This document shows positions 54,304 to 64,000 of a stretch of DNA of 64,000 nucleotides, piece after piece; the first letter of the stretch is position 1; each line of letters starts with the position of its first letter. Source of the stretch: Adiantum capillus-veneris (taxonomy: Eukaryota; Streptophyta; Polypodiopsida; Polypodiales; Pteridaceae); assembly GCA_014529385.2 (NCBI GenBank), contig CM043954.1, forward strand, positions 99,280,247 through 99,344,246, written 5' to 3'. The notes under the pieces are model-generated. The model was not told where the DNA came from and did no database searches. It was given only the letters and a program-made list of their open reading frames with translations. A program made the translations under genes and the position numbers.

Positions 54304-55120
54304 ATGGCGGAGGAAGGGAAGATCAAGATTGAGAAGTTCAACGGCAAAAACTACGAACATTGGAAGATGCAGATTGAAGACTATCTCTACCAAAAGGACC
54401 TCTATTTGCCACTAGGTGGTCTTGCAAAGAAGCCCGCAATGATGGAAGATGAAGCATGGATTGTCCTTGATCGAAAGGCACTGGGAACAATCCGATTAAG
54501 CTTGGCATCAACGGTGGCCTTCAATGTTTCAGAAATGAAGACCACTGAGGACTTGATGAAGTCACTTGATGACTTCTATGAGAAACCATCGGCATCCAAT
54601 AAGGTATTTCTTATGAAGCGCTTGTTCAATCTAAAGATGGCAGAGAATGGTTTAGTTGTTGCAGAACATCTAAATGACTTTAACACAAACATAGTCAACT
54701 TCGATCGGTGAAAATCAATTTTGATGATGAAGTGCGTGCTCTCCTTATACTATCATCTCTACCAGATAGTTGGGACAGCCTTGTGATGGTTGTAAGTAAT
54801 TCTATTTTTGGCACAAATACTCTTAAGTTTGATGATGTTGTGGGTGTTCTCCTAAGTGAGGAAATACGAAGGAGAAGCACAGGAGAATCATCAAGTGCTG
54901 CATTGTCAGTGGAAACAAGAGGAAGGACTAAGGAGAATTTCAAAAACCAAAAGGGTCGTGATCGCTCAAGACGAAGCAAGTCACGCATAAAGTCAGTTCT
55001 TGAATGTTGGAACTGCGGCAAGAAGGGCCACATCAAGAAGGATTGCTTGTCCAAGAAGAAGAAGGAGACAGAGTCTCAAGACAACAAGCCAACATCGGAG
55101 GCCAATGTGGCAGGTAAAGT
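54304..55120 (+). pseudogene. Copia gag
   Basis: The start ATG at 54,304 opens MAEEGKIKIEKFNGKNYEHW, followed by the copia gag domain (YLYQKDLYLPLGG, RKALGTIRLSLASTVAFNVS, SNKVFLMKRLFNLKM). A frameshift near 54,705 moves to a second frame continuing INFDDEVRALLILSSLPDSW and an intact CCHC zinc knuckle, CWNCGKKGHIKKDC (about 55,005). It would package element RNA; the frameshift breaks it. Confidence 0.88.
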
Positions 55121-55735
55121 AGAGCAAGATGCTCTAATTCTCTCATTAGACAATGTGTTTAAATCCTGGATAGTAGATTCCAGGGCTTCATTCCATGCGA
55201 CACCACACAAGCAACATTTCAAAGACTACACCAAAGGTAATTTTGGGTATGTATACTTGGGAGATGATGAAGCTTGTGAGATTGTCCGGCAAAGGTACAA
55301 TTTTTGTCAAAACTGCTAATGGACATGAATGGAAGCTTAAAGATGTTAGGCATGTTCCTTCTCTTCATAAAAATTTGATCTCCACAGGACAACTGGACGA
55401 TGAAGGTCACAATATTGCATTCGGAAACAAACGGTGGAAGATCTCAAAGGGATCTTTGGTGGTTGCCAAGGGAGAAAAGGTCGGTACACTTTACTTGTAT
55501 ACTATTAGCACGCAACCTTCAGCTTGTGTAGCAACTACATAAGTTGACAGTGCGGTGTGGCACTACCGACTTGGACATATGAGTGGCAAAGGAATGCAAA
55601 TCCTTCAAACAAAGAAGCTTCTACCAGGTTTGAAAGAAGTGGACTTAGAGTTCTGTGAAGATTGTGTTTATGGTAAACAAAAGAGGGTAAAATTTCAAAA
55701 AATCAGGAAATGAAAGAAAAAATAAAAAACTTGAG
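55121..55735 (+). pseudogene. Copia protease and GAG-pre-integrase region
   Basis: The protease active site reads WIVDSRASFHAT (about 55,169), where glycine of the usual D-S-G-A-S is arginine, which should abolish activity. A frameshift near 55,300 leads to a frame with VRHVPSLHKNLISTGQLDDE (about 55,345). After a stop (about 55,540) comes the GAG-pre-integrase zinc segment with WHYRLGHMSGKGM and FCEDCVYGKQ (about 55,558-55,682). Another frame change precedes the integrase core. Confidence 0.82.
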
Positions 55736-57397
55736 TTGGTTCATTCTGATGTTTGGGGTTCTATAAGTACACCATCACTTGGTGGCTCATTGTACTATGT
55801 AACATTCATAGACAATGCGACTAGAAAAGCATGGGTTTATGTCATGAAGAATAAATCCGATGTATTTTCCATATTTCAAAGGTGGAAAGCCTTTGTGGAG
55901 AATGAATCAAGTACCAAGGTTAAATGCCTCAGATCCGACAATGGAGGCGAATATTGCAGCCATGCTTTTGAAATCTTTTGTGCTAGCAATGGCATTCGGA
56001 GGCAAAGGAAAACCCCAAGGACACCTCAACAAAATGGAATTTTGGAAAGGATGAACAGGACAATCATGGAGCGAGCACGAAGCATGCGGCTACATGCAGG
56101 CCTACCGCTTGAGCTTTGGGCGGAAGCTGTAAGTACGTCTATGTACTTAATCAATTGGTCACCCTCAACGGCATTGGATGGGGGATTTCCAGAAGAGGCA
56201 TGGACAGGTAAACCGGAGAAATATGCATTTCTCAAAGTGTTTGGGTGTGAGGCTTTCATGCACATTGATAGAAGGCTCCTAAGATCAAAGCTAGATGCAA
56301 AGTCCAAAAAGTGTTTCTTCATTGGCTATGGAGAAGGTGACTTTGGGTATCGCCTATGGAATCCTAAAGATGGTAAAATCTTAAGGAGTAGGGATGTAAT
56401 TTTTAACGAACAAAATATGTACAAAGATTACTTGGAAAGAAAACAAACAAAAGAAACAGGTGATGAGTACATGGAGCTCAAGGACAGTGAAGACTCAAGG
56501 ACTGCAAACGGTGACAATGTGCAACAATGTCAACCAAATGAGGAGCCTCAACCTATTCCCCAAATATCTACAAGAGCAAGTAGACCTCCAGAAAGGTTTG
56601 TTCCTTTCTTCAACCATCTCTTGATCTCAGATTCTGGAGAGTCGGAATCATACGAAGAAGCTATGCAACATGAATCCAAAGAAGAATGGACGGAGATCAT
56701 GCAAGTGGAGATGGACTCACTACATCGCAACCAAACGTGGGAGTTGGTTGAGTTGCCTAAAAGTAAGCGGGCACTTCAAAACAAATGGGTGTACAAGGTG
56801 AAGGAAGAAGAAGGTGGGAAGAAAAGGTACAAGTCTAGGCTTGTGGTAAAAGGGTTTTCTCAAAAGAAAGGTATTGACTTCAATGAAATATTTTCTCCTG
56901 TTGTAAAAATGAACTCAATTAGGCTTGTCTTAAGCCTTGTGGCTTCTCATGATCTAAATCTCGAGCAAATGGATGTAAATATGGCATTCCCTCACGGTGA
57001 CTTAGAGGAGGAAATCTACATGCTTCAACCAAAGGGGTATGAAGTAAAAGGTAAGGAGAAAATGGTTTGCAGATTAAAGAAGAGCTTGTATTGTTTAAAG
57101 CAAGCATCAAGAAAATGGTACTTGAAGTTTGATCGATGGATGTTGGATCATGGATTCACAAGATGCAACTCGGATCACTGCGTCTACACGAAGAATTTGG
57201 GAGATGGGAAATTCATCATCCTAATGTTGTATGTTGATGACATGTTGATTGCAAGTGCTAACATGCAGGACATCAAAGACCTAAAAGAGGAGCTGTCTAA
57301 ATCTTTTTCAATGAAAGATTTAGGTGCTGCAAAGAGGATAGTTGGTATGAAAATATCAAGGGACATGACGAAGAAGACAATAAAGCTATCTCAATAA
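55736..57397 (+). pseudogene. Copia integrase and reverse transcriptase
   Basis: One 553-codon open stretch. The integrase core has all three acidic residues: HSDVWG (residue 4), RSDNGGEY (about 66) and ILERMNRT (about 104). After a linker, RT has NKWVYKVKEE (about 347), KSRLVVKGFSQKKGIDFNEI, MDVNMAFPHGDLEEEIYM and the catalytic LYVDDM box (about 499). It ends in a stop at 57,395 just after IKLSQ, where the frame would go on for about 120 codons. Catalytic residues look intact, but no full polyprotein can be made. Confidence 0.9.
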
Positions 57398-58178
57398 TAT
57401 TACATCAAGAAGGTACTAGAAAGGTTTGCAATGCAAAATGCAAAACCAGTTTCTACACCTTTGGCTGGTCACTTTAAACTAACAAAGGATATGTGTCCAA
57501 AGACACAAGAGGAGATATCCTATATGTCTAAAGTTCCATATGCTGCAGCGGTAGGTTCTATAATGTATGCTATGGTCTAGACAAGGCTAGACATTGCACA
57601 TACAGTGGGAGTTGTGAGTAGGTTCATGGAAAACCCAGGTAAAGAGCATTGGCAAGCAGTGAAGTGGATACTTAGGTATCTAAAAGGGACAACAACAAAT
57701 GATTTGTATTTTGGAGGAACTGATATTTTCTAGAAGGATATGCTGATGCAGATATGGCAGGCGACAAAGATACTCGAAGGAGCACTACTGGCTATTTCTT
57801 CACGGTTGGAGGCACGGTAGTAAGCTGGGCTTCAAAGCTGCAGAAAGTGGTCTCACTTTCTACCACGGAAGTAGAGTATGTAGCAATGACGGGGGCAAGC
57901 AAAGAAATTATGTGGCTTCACAGATTCTTAGAAGAGCTTGGATTCAAACAAGACAATTGTGTCTTGTACAGTGATAGCCAAAGTGCTATCCATCTTGTGA
58001 AGAACTCAGCTTTCATTCAAGTACAAAGAACATTGAAAATCCTATAGACATGTTTACAAAGGTGGTCAACAAGGAGAAGTTGAGGTTTTTCTCATCTTCA
58101 ATCGGCATTCAAGGATAAGAAGCCAAGATGGAAAGCAGTCACAGGTTTGGTTTGGAGATCAGTCTCCAGGTGGGAGAT
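57398..58178 (+). pseudogene. Copia RT end and RNase H
   Basis: Continues past the stop with VPYAAAVGSIMYAM (about 57,535), a stop at 57,578, RYLKGTTT (about 57,675), and a frame change into RNase H with [30 protein letters not shown] and [10 protein letters not shown] (57,754-58,020). Just after KNSAF an internal deletion removes the usual segment before the tail (PIDMFTK-like, about 58,042). The purine-rich CAGGTGGGAGA (about 58,168) next to the 3' LTR is the polypurine tract. Confidence 0.82.
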
Positions 58179-58848
58179 TGTTAAGTATGGAGCCTGATTT
58201 CTCCTTGTAATTTTATGTGGTAAAAGCGCACATTTGTAAGGCCCCCATTATGAGGAGAAGTCATCGTGCGTGAAGGAAAATCACTCAACGGAAACCAAAA
58301 TTTTCACGGCCAAGAATCAGGGGCAACTTTAGGGACCTTGGGGGCGGAAGCCCCCGAGATGCATTTTTTTCCCTCGTCTGAATATTTCTTTTTGTCGGAA
58401 TATTATGGCCGGACGACGGCCGGAAAGTGATCGGAAAACAACCGTCGGTTTTGATGGTGACCGATAGTCAATGGCCGGTGGCCGGAAGTCGAAAGTCAAT
58501 GGCCGGTGGTGGCCGGTGGACGAATTCAAAAGCGGACTTGTCTTCTCAAGGGCGACCACACATGGGCGGATTGGAGGGTCTGATTTGGACTTATCTACAC
58601 AAGGGCGGCTACACATGGCTGCCTCTCATGAGAGAGGGCAGCCCTTTTGGCCTATAAAAGGAGGCCATTTCATAGTGTGAAGTTGATGCAACAAGGTGAG
58701 TGTGAGGTGGTGAGAGTGAAGCAAGGCGGGAGCTCCATTAAGGGTATAATCCCTTTTTAAACTACTTCTTGTTTTGAAGTACTAAAGCCATTGAGTGGCT
58801 ACTTTCCCGTGGACGTAGCCCACATTGGGTGAACCACGTATATTGTGT

Positions 58849-58884
<36 letters not shown>

Positions 58885-58967
58885 CTATAACCTTTTGTGT
58901 GTGAAATCTATCTCTCTCCATTAAGTAATCTACTCAAATATATTTAGCTACGTCTTATTTCTTAACA
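58179..58967 (+). repeat. Copia 3' LTR
   Basis: 789 bp, TGTTAAGTATGGAG to TTCTTAACA. Similar to the 5' LTR, with extra GGTGACCGATAGTCAATGGC material near 58,455-58,480 (partial duplication of a CCGGAAGTC phrase) and a few deletions. Confidence 0.95.
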
Positions 58968-58972
58968 TTGAA

Positions 58973-59877
58973 CACTCATAGTCTCCACTTCCTCAACATG
59001 AGATCTATGTTCTTCTATTCTTCTAAAATAAGACAAATCTGTCCTATTTGTTCCTTTAACTGGGACATCTCTTGTTTAATAAAGCTATTTGCTAACTTTC
59101 TTGACTCTTTATTATGTTTAGCTTCCAAAAAAGATTCTCCCTTATCTAATCTAATCTGGTCATCTTCTTTACCACCTGTTTCATGTTGAAGTCGGATGTA
59201 TCATGGTCATCACTTAATTGTTTCGATAGAAGTTTAATCTTGGATCTCAATTCCTTAACATGTCTAAAGCAATTTGTGAAACATTCATCATATGTAGATT
59301 AGCAATAGGTAATATCTTATCAGAGTAATTCTCTGAAGATTAATGCACCTCATATTTGCCCATTCCTATTTGTCGGGCATAATTTCCTCCACTCTCCGAG
59401 GTAGATAATATGTTTGAAGAATTATCAATTTGCATGTGATAATGGTTATGCAAAAATCATGAATATTTTTCAGCATTTAATGCAAATCTTTGCTTAACCG
59501 CTTCTTCATCCTCAAAATGGTCACCACTATAGTCTGTAGTATCATTAACTTCTGACAAGGTAGACTTGGAGTATTCTCATAAAAAATCCTTGGAAACCAC
59601 TCTTAATTCCACCCTATCTTCTTGGGGTCCAATAGTTATAACTCCCTTATGCGATATCTAAACACATCAAAGCTTGCACTCATTAGGGAATTTCGGAGGT
59701 CATTTGGAGGGCCTTCTAAGAAAATGTATTTTTTACACTCTCTCTCTAGAAAAAAATGGCAAATAATAGAGTTGGGTCTTTCATAGTAAAAGTTCAAAAA
59801 GTGTACTTTAAGTAGATTCCTTACTCTTTTGAACATTCGTTCGTAGTGATTGAGGGATAATCCTCTTTTCAGTTGCA
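58973..59877 (-). pseudogene. Gypsy C 5' side beyond copia insertion, gag-like remnant
   Basis: Minus-strand pieces continue the DNA left of the copia element. The clearest open part (59,636-59,878) reads RMFKRVRNLLKVHFLNFY and EGPPNDLRNSLMSASFDVFR. No zinc knuckle or capsid motif can be assigned. Stops are frequent. The boundary with the plus-strand gene to the right is not marked by any visible terminus. Confidence 0.35.
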
Positions 59878-59916
59878 TTGAATGAACCTCGTCAATATGG
59901 AGGGAATGAGGCTAAC

Positions 59917-62730
59917 ATGGAGGGACGAAGGCGCAACCGCTATTCACTTTCCATTAAACCTGCACATTTGGTAATGGCGCACTCCTCAAGTGGCACAAAT
60001 GTTACCCAGAAACGAGCCAAATATCACCTTCACATTGATTTGGACAATGAGTACCAACCATTGATTAAGCGTAGTAAAACAAACACACATATACCTCCCG
60101 CTTCCATAGACACGCTCAGAGCTCAGGGAGCTAAACACATAGATATCTAGATGAGAGGCTCTCTCTACCCTAAGAATCCAATGACTAATGCGTCTCCACC
60201 GTTTGTCAATCATACAAGCTTATTGACCTTTGCTGGTGATGGAGAAAAGGGCCTTCTGGGTTATTGTAAATCTCTTACAAGAGAAGCTGAAACTTACAAG
60301 GGCATTCTCCAAGCTCAACAATGTGAGATTGTTCGCCTTTCACATTTACATTCTACAGATCAGGTTACCATTTTGCAACATAAAACAGAGGTACAAGAAC
60401 TGAAACGAAAGGTGCGAAGTTGTCAAATGAAGGACACCATCTTGGGTGGTCGTATCCGAAAGAAGAAATTGCGCAATCTTGAAACATTGCAAGTTGCATC
60501 AGGAGGTCTCAAGAAAAGAATCCGAGCATTAAGGTGATGCTTCTTGGTTGGCTACATTGTCTTAGTTAAGTAATCTTTTTGTTTTTTCTTGTTATGCATT
60601 GTTTTCATGTGCCTAAATAGTGTTAGTGAAGCAAATTTTCTGTTATTTACTTATGCATTGCCTTCATGTAGAGATTCAATCTATCTTGACAAGGAAAACA
60701 TTGACCCCAAAGCCAATATAGGAAAGAGATTGAAGCCACTTATAAGTAGAAGCCTGGCAGCAGATATAGTACATGACAAGAAGTTTAAGGTCCTACAACG
60801 AAATGTAGTGGACCGCTTTATTTCAGAGAACTCAGTGCCTGCAAAAGAGATACAAGGCACACTTGATTCACTTGGTGTAAGCAAAAGAGGATATTCGGCT
60901 ATCCAAAATTCTTTCTCATCCATCTTTGTTAAGAAGGGTATAAAATCCAAACTTCTACCATCAGCCTCAAGTGTTTGGAAAGAGAGGCTTCAGCTTAACG
61001 AGGCACAGGGAGACTATCTTGGACAACCCTTTCATATTAAAGCAACTTACAGTGGCCATGGAGCAAACATGGCATGTGATGAGTTCAATAATATTTTTAT
61101 GGACCTGCGGATATTACAGAAGAGAATGGTGGAGTTTTACAACATCACATTTGAAGAGTCACGAGGGGTATTACATTTTGTGTTAAAACTGGATGAGTGT
61201 GAGCTTATAAAGAGAAAACGCTAGAGCGTGTTACTATTACTTTAATGAATAGAGCCCTCTCAAAGTGTCCCAGTGATGATCCTTTATATTTTAGTGTTCA
61301 ATCAGAATTTAACATATGGTGGCTTGGTGCGTTTGAGGTAAGCGAGATTCTCAGGTAAGCTCAAATGTTCACATCTACTTAAGTCTCATTTATTTTGTGT
61401 TGCAGGTAAAGAAATAAGATCATGAGATTCTATATTGGGTGTTCCATCAAACTAATATTCCGGAGGTGATTGATCGACAGACTAACTAGGGAGAGGTACT
61501 ACGTCTAGATGGAAGGGGAGACTTTCAAGCTCAGTGGCATCTTGCAGGTGACCTCAAAACATTAAAGTGCATGTATAATTGTGGAATGGGTGCAATGGCA
61601 AAGTTGCCGTGTTTGTTCTGCATGGAGCCTGCAAAGGTCATGGACCCAAAGTGGTGGAGAAAAGCTCCAACACGTCACATTGAGGATCCTGCTTTTCGAT
61701 CGGTTTTGAAAATACCACTTGTGAATGTCCACATTTGTACAATGCATGCCCTTTGTAGAATTGTGGAGAAATTGGTCTACTTATATATCGGGTTTGCTTG
61801 GAAGATTAAGAACTCGGCAAAACGACAAGTAGCCTTGCAGTGCGTAGAAATGGTACTGTCGGATATGGGGCTTCATGGTGGCAATGTGAAAATCCAGCGG
61901 GATGAAAAGAGATCAACTGCTGAGAAGGATGTCCAATGCAAACCATCCATCGGTGGGGTGAAGGCACGGAGGTTTTTATCTAAACCCCAAGGTACAAGAG
62001 ATCCGAAGCTAACAAAACATGGAAAAATATATAACACATCTTATGTTAGCAAGGTAGAGTATCAGAGCTGAAAAAAGATACATATTGCAGTCAAAGACCA
62101 GGAACCAACTACTCATAACGCGAAGGCTGAGGTTTGGTGATCAATAGACATCCTATTTTTGATGTGCGACAAAGATGATTGGTCACAAGGTGATATGAAC
62201 AAGTTCAAGGAGAATCTCAACCTTCTAAAAAAATCATTCAAGACAGCATGGACAGACACCCAGATTACTCACTACATGGTATTATCGTGTATTTGATTCT
62301 CTCTTATGTGCAAATATGTGAGTGTAAAACATTCTAACTAATTTGTTTTCATATCTAGCACACCATCTTTAATCATTTACCATATTTTATACAAAAGTAT
62401 GGGAACCCGGCAATATGGAATACCCAAGGGATGGAAAAGTCTCATTACATGGCGAGAAATGCTTATTTCAAGCACACACGACATGGTGGCTCTCGAATCA
62501 AGGCTAACAGTTTGAGAGAACTATTTGAATGGTTCTATCGTAGAATCATTCATCGAATGCAGACAAAAGAAGTCTTGGCAAATTCAGCAACAGCAGAAGC
62601 CATCAGACATTTACAACAACAAAAAGTTAAAAGATCAATGGCATACAACAACTCCGGAGCTCGTGAAAGTCAACGAAGGTGGAGAGAGACAATGGTGTAT
62701 GTGAATCACAAGTGGAGAAAGATACTCTGA
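59917..62730 (+). pseudogene. Unidentified multi-exon transposase-like gene, broken
   Basis: Four exons inferred: 59,917-60,533, 60,672-61,337, 61,406-62,278 and 62,359-62,730. Junctions join conserved-looking protein, for example RALR to DSIYLDKEN and THYM to HTIFNHLPYF. Exon 1 is basic with a coiled coil (60,270-60,530). Later parts carry LDECE (about 61,187), HLAGDLKTLKCMYN (about 61,541), CLFC, HICTMHALCRIVEK (about 61,731) and QGMEKSHY (about 62,427). Spacing of LDECE, LAGD and GMEKS suggests a DDE-type RNase H fold with a zinc-binding insertion; this is inference. Broken by stops at 60,148, 61,415, 61,487, 62,069 and 62,138 and a frameshift near 61,215. It ends 64 bp from the convergent gene. 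Confidence 0.55.
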
Positions 62731-62793
62731 GTGGATGACATTATACAAAATTTGTGTAATACATGATCTTATACAATTGCTACTTGAAGTGTA

Positions 62794-64000
<1,207 letters not shown>

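Larger units (their letters stand above)
53466..58967 (+). mobile_element. Ty1/copia retrotransposon, full length but inactive
   Basis: LTRs at 53,466-54,230 and 58,179-58,967, flanked by TTGAA (53,461-53,465 and 58,968-58,972). The order gag, protease, integrase, RT, RNase H is that of Ty1/copia. Length 5,502 bp. The pol frame stays open for 553 codons but ends in a stop, and gag, protease and RNase H are shifted. Fewer breaks than in the gypsy copies suggest a younger insertion. Confidence 0.95.
44055..59877 (-). mobile_element. Ty3/gypsy element C, interrupted by CACTA and copia elements
   Basis: Minus-strand pieces in order from high to low coordinate are a leader or gag-like remnant (58,973-59,877 and 52,396-53,465), RT (51,400-52,395), RNase H (50,903-51,316) and integrase (50,509-50,650 continuing at 44,060-44,951). 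The copia element splits the upstream part and the CACTA element splits the integrase. No LTRs were identified, so the outer limits are approximate. It is a different lineage from A, B and D: a single RNase H is seen. Confidence 0.75.

Overview
This looks like nuclear DNA of a vascular plant with a large, repeat-rich genome. The evidence is the Ty3/gypsy, Ty1/copia, LINE and CACTA families present, spliced genes with GT..AG introns, and long dinucleotide microsatellites. I cannot name the species; a gymnosperm or fern would fit, but that is inference. No bacterial, plastid, rRNA or complete tRNA gene was seen. Apart from two unidentified genes at the right end, nearly everything recognisable is transposon sequence, most of it broken.

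The left half is a nest of insertions that can be peeled apart with target-site duplications (TSDs). A truncated Ty3/gypsy element (D, + strand, 681-5895) is followed by about 4 kb of unassigned DNA. A LINE then starts near 10.1 kb, stops at 12,891 and resumes at 39,022. It is split by one long LTR element (TR, - strand, 12,897-39,016, TSD CCCTA) that has gag and protease but no visible polymerase. Two gypsy elements sit inside TR: A (+, 14,635-22,423) and B (-, 22,744-30,159), each flanked by ACGT. The TR leader (35.7-37.6 kb) holds eight copies of a 20-bp palindrome, mostly spaced about 280 bp apart in an otherwise badly diverged tandem repeat. This is the most unusual non-coding structure in the window.

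A microsatellite- and SINE-rich stretch follows (39.9-43.4 kb). Then comes gypsy C (-, about 44.06-59.9 kb), interrupted twice. A 5,554-bp CACTA DNA transposon (44,955-50,508, TSD ACA) lies in its integrase gene, and a 5,502-bp copia element (53,466-58,967, TSD TTGAA) lies near its 5' side. The CACTA element has conserved 14-bp termini and dense GCGACG-type subterminal repeats. It keeps an apparently intact three-exon Ptta/En/Spm-type gene and only the tail of the TNP2 transposase, and it carries a decayed fragment of what looks like a host heavy-metal-associated (HMA) domain gene.

The right end (59.9-64 kb) holds two convergent spliced genes. The + strand one encodes an unrecognised protein with features of a DDE-type transposase and is broken by stops and a frameshift. 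The - strand one is open and runs off the window edge; its only visible intron is almost entirely a microsatellite. Together they may be a poorly described two-gene DNA transposon, or an old transposase next to a host gene; the sequence alone does not decide.
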